Notes: generated by a model not told the origin, from the letters alone. Shown: positions 1 to 10,040, counted from the first letter of the stretch. The stretch is DNA of 64,000 bases from Ferrimonas kyonanensis DSM 18153 (GCF_000425405.1 NZ_AUDJ01000001.1:310001-374000), one strand, 5' to 3'. Numbers and translations are program-made.

Positions 1-2
1 AG

Positions 3-473
<471 letters not shown>

Positions 474-500
474 TCGAGATTGGAGGACGGTTGAATTCTA

Positions 501-531
501 GCGGCACGTCACGGGCGTGCCGCTGTGTTTT
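501..531 (+). terminator. Rho-independent terminator after metF
   Basis: An 8-bp perfect GC-rich stem pairs 501-508 (GCGGCACG) with 516-523 (CGTGCCGC) across a 7-nt loop. It is followed by TGTGTTTT. It lies 27 bases after the metF stop and ends that transcript before the chemoreceptor gene. Confidence 0.75.
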
Positions 532-719
532 GAGACTGGGTCATGAACCGGCGGACGCGGTCAGCATAAGCCCAGAAGATTTTGTGACCATTCTTGTGAT
601 TTCGCTCTAAATTTTAGCAAGTTGCGTTTAGATTCACAGGTGCAACTTTGACGGCTGTCATGTTTAGGAATCGCCGCTTTTGTCAAAATACTGACACCCT
701 ACACTCAAACAAGTATCCC

Positions 720-2294
720 ATGCGCAACAATCAACCCGTGACCCAGACCGAGAAGACGCTCAGCATCGATTCCATCCTGCTGTCGACCACGGATCTGGAG
801 GGCAACATAAAATACGCGAATGAGGATTTCACTAGCATTTGTGGTTTCTCGTTTGAGGAACTGCATCGCCAGCCTCACAACATTGTCCGTCACCCGGATA
901 TGCCGCCGGTGGCGTTCGAGTCGATGTGGTCAACGGTGAAAACCGGTCAGCCGTGGATGGGGCTGGTCAAAAACCGTTGCAAGAATGGCGACTATTACTG
1001 GGTCAATGCCTACATTGCCCCGGTCTATGAAGATGGCGTGCTGCACGAGTATCAGTCGGTGCGGCGCAAACCCACCGAGGCTCAGGTTAAGTCGGCCGAT
1101 CGCATCTACAAGGCGGTCAATGCCGGTAAGACCCCCAGGGAGCTGAAGCCAGACTGGCTCGGTTTTGGCGGTCGACTGATGGCGTGGACCCTGCTGACGG
1201 TGCTGCTGACGGCGTACGGTGCCAGCTTTTCGCCGCTGCTGGCGGGTGTGGTTGGGGCCGTGGTGGCCTCGCTGGGGATCTACAGTATGATGGCGCCGTT
1301 TCGGACGCTGGTGGATACCGCCACCAACATCATTGACGACCCCATTGCCTCGGCGGTGTACACCAATCGCCAGGATGAAATCGGTAAAATCGATCTGGCG
1401 ATGCACTTCCTGGTGACCGAGACTGGCGGTGTGGTGGGCAGGATGGCCGACTCCGCCGGCTCCATCAGCGTGCAGAGTACCGATCTGAATGGCACCATCA
1501 ATGAGACCCGCGAGCGCGCCGACAGTCAGAGCCAGCAGACCAGCCAGGCGGCCACCGCCATGGAGGAGATGACCGCCAGCTTTGCCGAAGTGAACAACAA
1601 CACCCAGACCGCCGCCGAAGAGATGGGTGCCAGCCATCAGGCTGCCGAATTGGGCCACGAGCGGTTGGTGACGGTGATCGACGCCATCAATAAGCTCAGT
1701 GATGAGGTGGGCCATTTCTCTGAGGTGGTGGAATCCATTGAACAGGACAGTCGCGACATCAGTGGCGTGCTGGAGGTGATTCGTGGCATTGCCGAACAGA
1801 CTAATTTGCTGGCGCTGAATGCGGCCATCGAAGCCGCCCGGGCCGGTGAGTCTGGCCGAGGCTTTGCGGTGGTGGCCGACGAAGTGCGGCAGTTGTCCAG
1901 TCGCACCAGCGAATCGACGGCGCAGATCGAAGAGATCGTGAATAAGTTCCAGGACAGCACTCGCCGGGCCACCGAGGCGATGCAGGCCGGTCAAAGCCAG
2001 GCGTCGCGTTCGGTTAACCTGGCGGAAGAGGCCGATGCGGCGTTTGAGTCGTTGCGGGCCTCCATCAACCGCATCAGTGGCATGGCGGAGGAGAACGCCT
2101 CGGCCATGAGTCAGCAGACCACGGTAGCGGCGGAGATCAGTGAAGCGATTCAGGTGATCAGTGAGCTGGCTCAGGAAAGCCTGCAGCAGACCGAACTGGC
2201 CAAGGATCGCGGCGATCAGATGAACCGCCTTTCCTACAAGACCCATAACCTGTCGCAGCAATTCTGGCAGCAAAGCGTACAGCGGGACTATTAA
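720..2294 (+). CDS. Aer-like PAS-domain methyl-accepting chemotaxis protein (copy 1)
   Basis: A predicted redox/energy taxis receptor of 524 residues. Order: PAS domain (about 10-120), two membrane-spanning segments (about 160-200), a HAMP-like linker with [13 protein letters not shown], then the long coiled-coil MCP signalling domain. The signalling hairpin tip is [19 protein letters not shown]. The PAS motif [11 protein letters not shown] matches the FAD-binding region of E. coli Aer, so FAD-based redox sensing is likely. I chose the ATG at 720 because MRNNQPVTQ aligns with MRDNQPVTQ of the neighbouring paralogue. A longer frame from a TTG at 648 exists but is not conserved between the copies. 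No CheR/CheB-tethering pentapeptide is seen at the C-terminus (ends QRDY). It has its own terminator. Confidence 0.93.
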   Translation: MRNNQPVTQTEKTLSIDSILLSTTDLEGNIKYANEDFTSICGFSFEELHRQPHNIVRHPDMPPVAFESMWSTVKTGQPWMGLVKNRCKNGDYYWVNAYIAPVYEDGVLHEYQSVRRKPTEAQVKSADRIYKAVNAGKTPRELKPDWLGFGGRLMAWTLLTVLLTAYGASFSPLLAGVVGAVVASLGIYSMMAPFRTLVDTATNIIDDPIASAVYTNRQDEIGKIDLAMHFLVTETGGVVGRMADSAGSISVQSTDLNGTINETRERADSQSQQTSQAATAMEEMTASFAEVNNNTQTAAEEMGASHQAAELGHERLVTVIDAINKLSDEVGHFSEVVESIEQDSRDISGVLEVIRGIAEQTNLLALNAAIEAARAGESGRGFAVVADEVRQLSSRTSESTAQIEEIVNKFQDSTRRATEAMQAGQSQASRSVNLAEEADAAFESLRASINRISGMAEENASAMSQQTTVAAEISEAIQVISELAQESLQQTELAKDRGDQMNRLSYKTHNLSQQFWQQSVQRDY

Positions 2295-2325
2295 CGCGTC
2301 GGCGTCAGGCCGATGTGAGCGGGTT

Positions 2326-2360
2326 CCCGCAGGTTGTGTCACTAACCTGCGGGATTTTAT
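2326..2360 (+). terminator. Rho-independent terminator after chemoreceptor copy 1
   Basis: A 10-bp perfect stem (CCCGCAGGTT at 2326-2335 with AACCTGCGGG at 2344-2353) is followed by ATTTTAT. It separates the two Aer-like genes, so they are probably independent transcripts. Confidence 0.8.
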
Positions 2361-2509
2361 GTATTTATGTGTTTAACGCCATGAAAGGGTGGAAGTTTGT
2401 CCTTTTCTGAGATTGTTATTCGTTAACACATGAATAACTTGATGTGGGTCATATTCCCCACCTGAACGGTTTGCCAGAATGGCGCCTTATCCCAAAAAAC
2501 ATCATAACT

Positions 2510-4084
2510 ATGCGTGATAATCAACCGGTTACCCAGAAAGAGAAGCCCCTAAGCCGCGACTGCATTTTGCTGTCGACCACGGATCTGAATGGCAACATCA
2601 AGTACGCCAACGAGACGTTTATCGAGGTGGGGGAGTACTCGTTTGAAGAGTTGCACCGTCAGCCTCACAACATCATGCGCCACCCGGACATGCCTGGAGT
2701 GGCGTTTAAGTCGTTGTGGGATCGCGTAAAGTCAGGACAGCCCTGGATGGGGATGGTGAAAAACCGCTGCAAAAGCGGCGATCACTATTGGGTCAATGCC
2801 TATGTGGCACCGGTGTATGAGGACGGCAAGCTGCACGAATTGCAATCGGTGCGCCGCAAGCCCACGGCCGAGCAGGTCGCGTCGGCCGACCGCATCTACA
2901 GGGCGGTCAACGCCGGTAAAACGCCGAAAGAGATGCGCAAAGATTGGCTCGGCTTCGGCGGCAAGATGATGCTGTGGGCCTCGGCCGTGACTGCCGGTAC
3001 CGCGGCCGGCGCGGCCTACTCGCCGCTGATGGCCGGGGTGGTGGGCGCGGTGCTGGGCGTGGCCGGCATCTATGTGATTCTGTCGCCACTGCGCAAACTG
3101 GTGGATACCGCCACCAGCATCATCGACGATCCCATCGCCGGGGCGGTGTACACCGGGCGTCAGGATGAGATCGGTAAGTTGGATCTTGCCATGCACTACC
3201 TGGTAACCGAAACCGGCGGCGTGGTGGGTAGAATGGCGGACTCGGCCGGTTCTATTAGCGGCCAGAGCAGCAACCTTAACGTCACCATCAATGAAACCCG
3301 CGAGCGGGCCGACAGTCAGAGCCAGCAGACCAGCCAGGCGGCCACCGCCATGGAGGAGATGACCGCCAGCTTCGCCGAAGTGAACAACAACACTCAGAAG
3401 GCCGCCGAAGAGATGGGCGCCAGCCATCAAGCCGCCGAACTGGGTCATGAACGCTTGATGACGGTGATCGACGCCATCAACAAGCTCAGCATCGAAGTGG
3501 GCCACTTCTCCGAGGTGGTGGAATCCATCGAGCAGGACAGCCGTGACATTAACGGCGTACTGGAAGTGATTCGTGGCATCGCCGAGCAGACTAACTTGCT
3601 GGCGTTGAACGCCGCCATTGAAGCGGCCCGGGCCGGCGAATCCGGCCGTGGCTTTGCGGTGGTGGCGGATGAGGTACGGCAACTGTCTAGCCGCACCAGT
3701 GAGTCGACGGCCCAGATTGAAACCATCGTCTCCAAGTTCCAGGACAGCACCCGTCGGGCCACCGCTGCCATGGAAGCGGGCCAGACCCAGGCATCGCGAT
3801 CGGTCAACCTGGCCGAGGAAGCCGATGCGGCGTTTGAGTCGCTGCGGGCCTCCATCAATCGCATCAGCAGCATGTCAGAGCAAAACGCCACGGCCATGAG
3901 CCAGCAGACCACGGTGGCCAGTGAGATCAGCCAGGCGATTCAGGTGATCAGCGAGCTGTCCACCGACAGCCTGGAGCAGACCGAGCAGGCCAAAGATCGC
4001 TGCGAACAGATGAGCCGTCTGTCCAGCAAGACTCACCACTTGTCACAGCAGTTCTGGAAGCAGAGCGTTCAGCGCGAATACTGA
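2510..4084 (+). CDS. Aer-like PAS-domain methyl-accepting chemotaxis protein (copy 2)
   Basis: A paralogue of the preceding gene with the same 524-residue length and the same architecture: PAS with [11 protein letters not shown], two hydrophobic segments near 160-200, HAMP-like linker, MCP signalling domain. The cytoplasmic signalling halves are almost identical at protein level. The PAS and membrane parts have drifted more (for example the FTSICGFS region reads FIEVGEYS here). That pattern suggests a tandem duplication with divergence of the sensing half. The start at ATG 2510 gives [12 protein letters not shown]; an in-frame extension to 2444 is not conserved. The protein ends QREY with no methyltransferase-tethering pentapeptide. 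Likely role: a second redox or oxygen taxis receptor, signalling through CheA/CheW encoded elsewhere. Confidence 0.93.
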   Translation: MRDNQPVTQKEKPLSRDCILLSTTDLNGNIKYANETFIEVGEYSFEELHRQPHNIMRHPDMPGVAFKSLWDRVKSGQPWMGMVKNRCKSGDHYWVNAYVAPVYEDGKLHELQSVRRKPTAEQVASADRIYRAVNAGKTPKEMRKDWLGFGGKMMLWASAVTAGTAAGAAYSPLMAGVVGAVLGVAGIYVILSPLRKLVDTATSIIDDPIAGAVYTGRQDEIGKLDLAMHYLVTETGGVVGRMADSAGSISGQSSNLNVTINETRERADSQSQQTSQAATAMEEMTASFAEVNNNTQKAAEEMGASHQAAELGHERLMTVIDAINKLSIEVGHFSEVVESIEQDSRDINGVLEVIRGIAEQTNLLALNAAIEAARAGESGRGFAVVADEVRQLSSRTSESTAQIETIVSKFQDSTRRATAAMEAGQTQASRSVNLAEEADAAFESLRASINRISSMSEQNATAMSQQTTVASEISQAIQVISELSTDSLEQTEQAKDRCEQMSRLSSKTHHLSQQFWKQSVQREY

Positions 4085-4111
4085 TTCGAGTCGGTTTCTG
4101 TTGCGACCCAG

Positions 4112-4141
4112 CGCCCCGATGACATCGGGGCGTTGTTGTTT
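4112..4141 (+). terminator. Rho-independent terminator after chemoreceptor copy 2
   Basis: A 9-bp stem (CGCCCCGAT at 4112-4120 with ATCGGGGCG at 4124-4132) has a 3-nt loop and is followed by TTGTTGTTT. It lies between convergent genes, and the T-rich tail is on the plus strand only. Confidence 0.75.
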
Positions 4142-4146
4142 CTGCC

Positions 4147-5244
4147 CTAAAACAACCACTGGGCGGTCAGTTGACCGTAACCGGCGTCGCCCTGATCGGC
4201 GTGCTGCCACGGGTTGCTGCTGTCCATGACTCGATATTGACCGGCCTCAACACCGACCACCAACTCCCGGGTCAGATTGCTGAACAGGTTGATGCCCCAG
4301 TGAGCCCGGTCGCTGCGGGCCACTTCGGTTCGAGTGCGGCCGTAAAAGACGGTGGAGCGCAGGCTGTCGCCCCAGAAGTGACGATAGGCCACCATGGCGG
4401 CGGTGGTGGTTTCCAGCTCCCCGTAGCTGATGTCGGTGGCGGCGCCGGTGCCCACATAACGGCCCAGGTTGCCATAGTGCAGTTGCAGGCGAAGATCGTC
4501 CTGCCCCGGCAGTCGCAGCCGTGCGGCCAGCGAGGCGCCCAAGGCCACCTCGGCCAGACCGTCGGGGTCCAGATAGCGGGCCAAAGCCGACAGTGACAGG
4601 TTGCCCCAGTCGCCATGGCTGTCCCGGCGAACAATCAGGTCCGGCACGCGGTCGTTGTCGGTGCTGATCCATTGAGGTTCCTTGTCGGGCGTGGTGGCCT
4701 GGGTGCCCCAGGTATGGGGGTTTTCCAGGGCCAGTTGCCAGGCACCGCTTTGATAGCGAATCAGCCCTTGCCTGATCATGGCCTCGCCCACCAGTGGGCC
4801 ACCGAGGTTAGTGGTTTCCGGAAAGGTGCTGGTGTTGACCAGGGTCGACCAGGTTTGGCCGGCGGTGAATCCGGCGTAGCTGAAGTAGGCGTGGCGTAAC
4901 CTCGGACTGTAGGAGTTGGAAATTACGCTGTTGCCCTGGCTGGAGCCGACAAAATCGATCTCGGCAAAGCCGTGAACGCCTTCCCGGCTCAGGCCGAGGT
5001 TAAAGCGGCTCTCCTGGGCACTGAACTGCATCCGCTGGGCAGGTTTGGAGACCGCGCCGCTGCCGGTCCAGCCCTGAGTGAAGGGCACGGTGCCGTCGAT
5101 GTAGCGCATCCCAGCCTTGATGAAGCCTCCGGCCTTGAGCGTCAGCTCGTCGGCCCGTGTCGGCACCGCAGTGGTGCAGGCCAGCAGAGTGAAAATCGTA
5201 ACAACTAAGGCGGGGGTGGATCGCTGGCTCAGGGTCGGGCGCAT
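4147..5244 (-). CDS. DcaP-like outer membrane porin
   Basis: A 365-residue outer membrane beta-barrel with an N-terminal signal peptide (MRPTLSQRS, hydrophobic core ALVVTIFTLLACTTA, cleavage near TRADE). The mature start LTLKAGGFIKAGMRYIDG resembles the first strand of DcaP-family trimeric porins. The chain alternates amphipathic strands with turns and ends in QLTAQWLF, the aromatic C-terminal signature recognised by the BAM complex. The ATG at 5244 is preceded by AGAGA and starts right at the signal peptide; the longer frame to 5406 runs into the promoter region. It is divergent from a TetR gene, which may control it. Substrate is unknown; DcaP members pass small anionic or aromatic compounds. 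Confidence 0.75.
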   Translation of the reverse strand: MRPTLSQRSTPALVVTIFTLLACTTAVPTRADELTLKAGGFIKAGMRYIDGTVPFTQGWTGSGAVSKPAQRMQFSAQESRFNLGLSREGVHGFAEIDFVGSSQGNSVISNSYSPRLRHAYFSYAGFTAGQTWSTLVNTSTFPETTNLGGPLVGEAMIRQGLIRYQSGAWQLALENPHTWGTQATTPDKEPQWISTDNDRVPDLIVRRDSHGDWGNLSLSALARYLDPDGLAEVALGASLAARLRLPGQDDLRLQLHYGNLGRYVGTGAATDISYGELETTTAAMVAYRHFWGDSLRSTVFYGRTRTEVARSDRAHWGINLFSNLTRELVVGVEAGQYRVMDSSNPWQHADQGDAGYGQLTAQWLF

Positions 5245-5466
5245 GGGGGCTCTCTTCGGTAAGTGGCGCGCCAACCTTAGAGGCCAATTCGCCGTCAGCC
5301 GGTGAAGCCAGTCACGTTTTCGAAGGCCGGGAAAAGTTGTTCGTGAACCCTCTGGTGAATGTTTTTTTCCGCTGCGGTAAGGTGCCGATAATGAGCGATA
5401 AGGCAAGCCCTGTGGCAGTTATTTCCCCATTGCAATCTTGAAGATCAGACAGGAAGGAGCGGCAAC

Positions 5467-6204
5467 ATGAAGTGCCCGTCAGAGGCGTCACACCGGCAGC
5501 GTTGTAACGCCATTTTGGACGCCGCCGAGGCGCTGGTGGTGGCCGATGGCATCATCTCGTTCAACTTCTCTCAACTGGCTAAGGAGGTCGGTTGCTCCAC
5601 CGGCACCCTGTATCGTTTCTTTGAACGTAAGGAAGACGCGCTGGTGTGCTTGTTTCTGCGCAATGCCACCAGCAACCACCTGCAGGGATTTGTGACCCAA
5701 CACCCCGATTTGACGGCAATGGAAAAGGTGCTGCTGCCGGTGCTGTTTACCTTTGAGATGGTGCAGCGTAACCCCAGTTTCAACGCCCTGCGGTCGGTGT
5801 CGGTTAACGCCCACATCTGGAAGCTGGCCAGTGCCGACAAAGTGGCTCGGCTGCGGCAACGGGTGGACCATTTTTGGAACTGGTTTCATCAGTCGGTGGC
5901 GCAGGCGCAAGCCAGCGGCGAGCTGCAGGCCAGTCCCGACCAGGCCAGGTTGTTGGCTCAGGGGATGGTGTTTTTTCTGACTGGTGCCCTGACTCAGTTT
6001 GAAAGTCAGCTGGTGAGTGGCCGCTATCTGGGAGAGCGCAATGACACCTGCTTTGAGCATCTGTATCAGCTGATGAATCAGTATCGCTGGCACACGCCTT
6101 TTACCGAGGCGGTGTATCGGTCGCTGGCGCAGCAGGTGGCGGCCTACCTGCAGCAGCATTACCGCCGTCACCGCGACTGTGGTCATTGTCAGCAACTGGG
6201 ATAA
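5467..6204 (+). CDS. TetR-family transcriptional regulator
   Basis: A 245-residue DNA-binding repressor-type protein. The N-terminal helix-turn-helix at about residues 34-53 (FSQLAKEVGCSTGTLYRFF followed by ERKEDAL) is typical TetR. The rest is an all-helical ligand-binding domain whose ligand cannot be read from sequence. The tail RDCGHCQQLG carries two cysteines spaced C-x2-C, which is unusual and might bind metal, though this is only a guess. The start ATG is preceded by AGGAAGGAG at good spacing. It is transcribed divergently from the porin gene across a 222-bp intergenic region, so autoregulation plus control of the porin is the simplest model. Confidence 0.9.
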   Translation: MKCPSEASHRQRCNAILDAAEALVVADGIISFNFSQLAKEVGCSTGTLYRFFERKEDALVCLFLRNATSNHLQGFVTQHPDLTAMEKVLLPVLFTFEMVQRNPSFNALRSVSVNAHIWKLASADKVARLRQRVDHFWNWFHQSVAQAQASGELQASPDQARLLAQGMVFFLTGALTQFESQLVSGRYLGERNDTCFEHLYQLMNQYRWHTPFTEAVYRSLAQQVAAYLQQHYRRHRDCGHCQQLG

Positions 6205-6261
6205 AGTCAGGTACGGCCTTGTCCATGTATGAGAGTAAGCACCAATACAGGAAGAACTGGA

Positions 6262-6798
6262 ATGATAAAACGAGCTAACTCGGCGCTGGTGGTTGTGGCG
6301 TTGCTGGCGCTGTTGTCTGGCTGCGCCTCCATGTCGGTACAGCAGTGCCAGCAAGCCAACTGGGCTCGCATCGGCCTGACCGATGGCCAGAGTGGCGTTA
6401 GGGTGACCCGGGTGGATGACTATGTGAAAGACTGCGCGGAAGCCGGAGTTCAGGTCGCGGTGGCGGACTGGACCGAGGCCTATGAGCTGGGGTTGCTAAG
6501 TTATTGTCTGCCTGAGAATGGATTTTTGCAGGGTCGGCAAGGGCACGATTACCATAATGTTTGCCATAACGATCAATTTGTAGAGCGCTACAATCAGGGG
6601 CGGGCCCTGTACCTGAAAGAGAAGCGAATCGCCGAGATAGATACTCAACTGCAGCAGCTCGATAATCAGATTGCCGGATTGGGCGTCAGTGACGATGACA
6701 AAGAGAACCGCAAACAGCTTTGGGCCCAACGGCGGCAACTGTTGGAGGAGCGCGATCGCCTGCTCCACTCCGGCGTTACCTTCAGCATCAGTTTCTAG
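6262..6798 (+). CDS. DUF2799-like outer membrane lipoprotein
   Basis: A 178-residue predicted lipoprotein. The signal sequence MIKRANSALVVVALLALLSGC ends in the lipobox LSGC. The mature part has W-x-R-I-G-L-x-D-G-x-x-G near its start and a repeated D-W-x-x-G-Y/E-x-G-L pattern (DWTEAYELGL), followed by YCLPENGFLQGRQG and GRALYLKEKRI. These are typical of the DUF2799 family of uncharacterised proteobacterial lipoproteins. A C-terminal coiled coil (about 120-165) is rich in Q, L and R. The ATG at 6262 was chosen because AGGAAG lies just upstream and the signal peptide begins there. Function is unknown. It lies 57 bases after the TetR gene, possibly cotranscribed. Confidence 0.72.
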   Translation: MIKRANSALVVVALLALLSGCASMSVQQCQQANWARIGLTDGQSGVRVTRVDDYVKDCAEAGVQVAVADWTEAYELGLLSYCLPENGFLQGRQGHDYHNVCHNDQFVERYNQGRALYLKEKRIAEIDTQLQQLDNQIAGLGVSDDDKENRKQLWAQRRQLLEERDRLLHSGVTFSISF

Positions 6799-6819
6799 CC
6801 GCCACTGGGCGAAGTACCG

Positions 6820-7713
6820 TTATTTTTGCTGCCGGAACGCCTTGGGGGTAACTCCGATCAGGCGCCGAAAGAACTTAATGAAATTGGTGGTTTCCGAAAA
6901 CCCCAGCTGATGGCCCACCTCTGCCACCGACGCGGTGCTGTGGGCCAGCAATCGCTGTGCTTCCAACGCCGTTCGCCGGTCGATCACCTGCTTGGCCGAT
7001 CGCCCCTCTGCCGCCAGACAGGCACGGCTCAATGTACTTTCTGAATAGCCCAGACTCTGAGCGTAATACTGCACCTGACGCTGCTGCAAAAACTGGCGCT
7101 CCAGTGCCTGTCGAAACAGTCGGTAGGTGAGGCTGTGACGCTCTGGCTCATGATCCAGTTGTTGTTGGCGCCGCTGCAGTCGGGCCACCCTCAACAGTAG
7201 GCTCATCAGTTCATGGCGGATCAGCGCCGCGTCCAGTTCGTCGCCGTCGAACTGTTCAAAGTCGTGCCGCAGCCGGGTAAATTCAGCCCCAAGCTGAGCG
7301 GCGTCATCAGGTGACAGCGACAGCAGCGTGTGCCATTCATCGAAGCGCAGCAGGCTCAGTTGCTGCGGCAACTGCTGGCCACTGTGGTAGGGCAGGGCGT
7401 CGGGGGCGATCAGCACGATGTCGGCGTCGTAGTGGTGGTGGGTGAGCCACTGTTGAACCTGGCCGGGGCGAACGCAGACCAGGGTGCCGGGTGCCATCGG
7501 CCAATCCTCAAAATCGATGCGGTGACGACCCTGGCCGGCGGTGACCAGGATCAGCATATAGAGGTGAACCCGTTCCGGCTTTACCATGAAGTCGGCGGAC
7601 ACCTTGCGCTTTAACTCCGACAGCGTCATCGGTTCCAGCCCCAACCCCCTGAGCCTGGGGTTGTTAAAATTGATGTTCCGCAGGGGAAGGGCGTTGTCTT
7701 TGGATGATGGCAT
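6820..7713 (-). CDS. AraC-family transcriptional regulator
   Basis: A 297-residue activator-type regulator. The N-terminal half is a cupin-like sensor (HRIDFEDWPMAPGTLVCVRPGQVQQW). The C-terminal 100 residues hold the two helix-turn-helix units, with the second read clearly as SVAEVGHQLGFSETTNFIKF, FRRLIGVTPKAFR. The start is uncertain: ATG 7713 has AAGGG at proper spacing and is my choice; ATG 7740 and TTG 7752 are in frame upstream but lack good ribosome sites. It is divergent from the SnoaL-like lipoprotein gene, with a 121-bp shared promoter region, so that gene is the likely target. The ligand is unknown. Confidence 0.88.
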   Translation of the reverse strand: MPSSKDNALPLRNINFNNPRLRGLGLEPMTLSELKRKVSADFMVKPERVHLYMLILVTAGQGRHRIDFEDWPMAPGTLVCVRPGQVQQWLTHHHYDADIVLIAPDALPYHSGQQLPQQLSLLRFDEWHTLLSLSPDDAAQLGAEFTRLRHDFEQFDGDELDAALIRHELMSLLLRVARLQRRQQQLDHEPERHSLTYRLFRQALERQFLQQRQVQYYAQSLGYSESTLSRACLAAEGRSAKQVIDRRTALEAQRLLAHSTASVAEVGHQLGFSETTNFIKFFRRLIGVTPKAFRQQK

Positions 7714-7834
7714 CGGCTGCCCTTGCTTGATTTTGACCATTGTTTGAGTCAAATGTACCTATTGGGTCGGCTTCAATAAAGGAATAATCCCCTTATTGAG
7801 ATTTCGCAGTCAGTAATGAGAAAGGATTTTGACC

Positions 7835-8695
7835 ATGAAAAGCTGGACCAAGACCGCAATAACAAGCACGGTAGTAGCGTTGTCCCTGGCCACCACGGCG
7901 TGCAGTAATACCTCTCATCAGCAGCCTGAGCCTCTGAGCAACAAGGACAAGGTGACGGCGCTGCTGAAGAGCATCGAAACCGGCGATGCCGAGCCGGTAA
8001 GCTACATCAACCCCAATAAGTACATTCAGCATAATCTCGGGGTGGCCGACGGCCTGGCGGGCTTTGGCGCCGCATTGCAGGCCCTGCCGGAGGGATCGGC
8101 CCGCGTGGATACGGTGCGGGTGTTTCAGGATGGGGACTTTGTGTTTGCCCACACCGATTACAACTTTTTTGGCCCGAAAATCGGCTTCGACATCTTCCGC
8201 TTTGAGCAGGGGCTGATCGTGGAGCACTGGGACAACCTGCAGCAGACGCCGGACGGTGCCAACCCCAGTGGCCGTACCATGATCGACGGGCCGGTTCAGG
8301 CCGAGGACCTGGACAGCACCGAGGCCAACAAGGTGTTGGTGAAAGGCTTTGTGGACGATGTACTGGTCAGCGGCAAGATGGACACCATTACTCAGTACAT
8401 CGAACCGAACTACTACCTGCAGCATAACCCGGGCATCGCCGACGGCCTGGATGGGTTGGGCTCGGCGCTGGCGGCCATGGCGGAGCAGGGGATCACCATG
8501 GAGTATCAGCAGGTGCATCGAGTGCTGGGAGAAGGCAATTTCGTGTTAACCGTCAGCGAAGGAACCCTAGGGGGCCAGCACACCTCGTTCTACGATCTGT
8601 TCCGAGTCGAGAATGGCAAGATTGTCGAGCACTGGGATACCATCGAAGCCATTCCGCCGCAAAGCGAGTGGAAGAACGGTAACGGCAAGTTCTGA
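7835..8695 (+). CDS. Secreted SnoaL-like (NTF2-fold) protein with two tandem domains
   Basis: A 286-residue exported protein made of two consecutive SnoaL-like domains (about 35-140 and 160-275). Both repeats carry the same landmarks: the pair YIQHNLGVADGLAGFG and YLQHNPGIADGLDGLG, a beta strand with GDFVF/GNFVLTVSE, then D-x-F-R-x-E-x-G-x-I-V-E-H-W-D. In this family that region lines a hydrophobic pocket for hydrolase or isomerase chemistry or for ligand binding. The N-terminus MKSWTKTAITS..ATTACS looks like a lipoprotein signal with a slightly poor lipobox. The start ATG at 7835 has AAAGGA eight bases upstream. It is divergent from an AraC regulator and closed by a strong terminator. The substrate cannot be read. 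Confidence 0.75.
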   Translation: MKSWTKTAITSTVVALSLATTACSNTSHQQPEPLSNKDKVTALLKSIETGDAEPVSYINPNKYIQHNLGVADGLAGFGAALQALPEGSARVDTVRVFQDGDFVFAHTDYNFFGPKIGFDIFRFEQGLIVEHWDNLQQTPDGANPSGRTMIDGPVQAEDLDSTEANKVLVKGFVDDVLVSGKMDTITQYIEPNYYLQHNPGIADGLDGLGSALAAMAEQGITMEYQQVHRVLGEGNFVLTVSEGTLGGQHTSFYDLFRVENGKIVEHWDTIEAIPPQSEWKNGNGKF

Positions 8696-8730
8696 GCAGT
8701 AAACCGGGACATCATCATCACCCGGAAAGC

Positions 8731-8761
8731 AAACGCCCGGCCTAATGGCCGGGCGTTTTTT
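8731..8761. terminator. Bidirectional rho-independent terminator
   Basis: An 11-bp perfect stem (AACGCCCGGCC at 8732-8742 with GGCCGGGCGTT at 8747-8757) has a TAAT loop and T-rich tails on both strands. It lies between two convergent genes, the SnoaL-like gene and the pseudouridine synthase, and can serve both. Confidence 0.88.
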
Positions 8762-8770
8762 GTGGTGAGG

Positions 8771-9727
8771 CTAATCCAGCGGCAACTGATGGCGGCGACA
8801 AAACTCACGCCAATCCTCCGAGTAGTGAGGGTTGGTAACCACTAACTCCGGTGCATCCTGCGATAGCTTTAACTCCACCTCGTGGGCGAACAGCAGATGA
8901 TGGCGGGCGCCCAGGCGAGCCCGGTCGGCATCGGTAACCGCATCGGCCAGTCGCTTCAGGTAGAAGTCGCCGCCGTTGGCGTAAATCTTGTCACCCACGA
9001 TGGCGTGGCCCAGATGAGCCAGGTGGGCACGAATCTGATGTTTGCGACCGGTCACTAACTGACACTCTACCAGCGCATGGCCCTGGCCCCGGGCCAACAC
9101 TCGAAACCGAGTGTGGCTGGCCTTACCCTTTTCATGGTCCGCGACCACGTGCATCTGGCAGCGAATGGGACTGTCGGCCAAGGTATTCAGCTTGCACTTC
9201 ATCTCATGACTGTGCCACTGCGGATTGCCCTCAACCACCGCGTGATAGACCTTACGCTGCATCAACTCAGCCAATTTGGGCTGCCAGTGACTGGCGGCGC
9301 GCTGATCTTTGCCCATCAGCACGATGCCGCCGGTATCCAGATCGAGCCGGTGCAACAGGTGCGCCTGTTTCCAGGGGCTCTGTCGCCGCACCAGTTGCAC
9401 CAGGGTGTTGTGAATATTGCGGGTGGTGCGACTGACCGGCAGGCTCGGAGGCTTGTGCACCGCGATGAGATCGGCCCCTTCCCACAGCAGTTGCCACTGC
9501 GTATCGACCTCTGGCTCGGCGTAGTTGGCGATGCGGTAGTCCAGCACCTGGCCGGCCACCAGCTCCGGATTGCCCTCGGCGAGCTGGCCATCTATCTGCA
9601 CCGAGCTGCTGACTTCAAACGCCTGCCATACGGCGGTATCCAGATAGGGAAACAGTGAACGCAGAAAGTCGTACAACGGCTTGCCGGCGTCTTTGGGGGC
9701 AACGATGTCGGTGAAGGTGGCGGTCAT
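8771..9727 (-). CDS. RluA-family RNA pseudouridine synthase
   Basis: A 318-residue pseudouridine synthase that isomerises uridine in rRNA or tRNA. The catalytic motif reads HRLDLDTGG, with the active-site aspartate in the usual place; most RluA members have DTSG, so Gly replaces Ser here. Other family landmarks are LIAVHKPPSLPV, a tyrosine in RKVYHAVVEG, and the RKHQIRAHLAHLGHAIVGD segment. The N-terminal region is S4-like but divergent. The ATG at 9727 has GGAGA upstream; the frame extends further but without a ribosome site. The exact target base cannot be assigned; it resembles the RluA/TruC branch more than RluC or RluD. Confidence 0.87.
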   Translation of the reverse strand: MTATFTDIVAPKDAGKPLYDFLRSLFPYLDTAVWQAFEVSSSVQIDGQLAEGNPELVAGQVLDYRIANYAEPEVDTQWQLLWEGADLIAVHKPPSLPVSRTTRNIHNTLVQLVRRQSPWKQAHLLHRLDLDTGGIVLMGKDQRAASHWQPKLAELMQRKVYHAVVEGNPQWHSHEMKCKLNTLADSPIRCQMHVVADHEKGKASHTRFRVLARGQGHALVECQLVTGRKHQIRAHLAHLGHAIVGDKIYANGGDFYLKRLADAVTDADRARLGARHHLLFAHEVELKLSQDAPELVVTNPHYSEDWREFCRRHQLPLD

Positions 9728-10040
9728 GGGGTCTCCGTGGTTTCGGGCAGTGTAGCCTATTTGGCCATGGCCCAACACCAGCTGGAGGGACGGGAGGGGC
9801 GCTCCGGGATTGGTGAGTAAGCTGCCGGCGTCACAGCGATCTTATCACGATGACATTTATCTCGTTTCATGCTGCGAATTCTGCAATGCGGTGTTTCGGG
9901 GATCGAAATGAACTGGTTTGCCGATGTGCGTTACTCTAACGGCTATTAAATACCCAGCAGTTAGAGATGTTGATTCAGGGGTAATGTGCCTGCTTAAAAG
10001 CGGCAATACCAATACCCATCTTGGAAGAGGTGTGAACAAA
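9728..10040. other. Intergenic region upstream of the LuxR-type gene
   Basis: These 313 bases lie between two divergent genes, becoming AT-richer toward the LuxR-type gene. No RNA gene or clear promoter box is seen. A 13-codon frame at 9908-9949 (MNWFADVRYSNGY, then stop) starts with the same ATGAACTGG as the LuxR-type gene at 10041. It could be a duplicated start region or a short leader peptide; evidence for translation is weak. Confidence 0.35.

Noticed and set aside
930-2342. Long minus-strand open frame opposite chemoreceptor copy 1 (similar ones oppose copy 2, uvrA, csrD and yhdP)
   Set aside because: These are shadow frames caused by GC-rich codon bias. They have no ribosome sites, are rich in His, Arg and Gln, and lie fully inside strongly supported genes.
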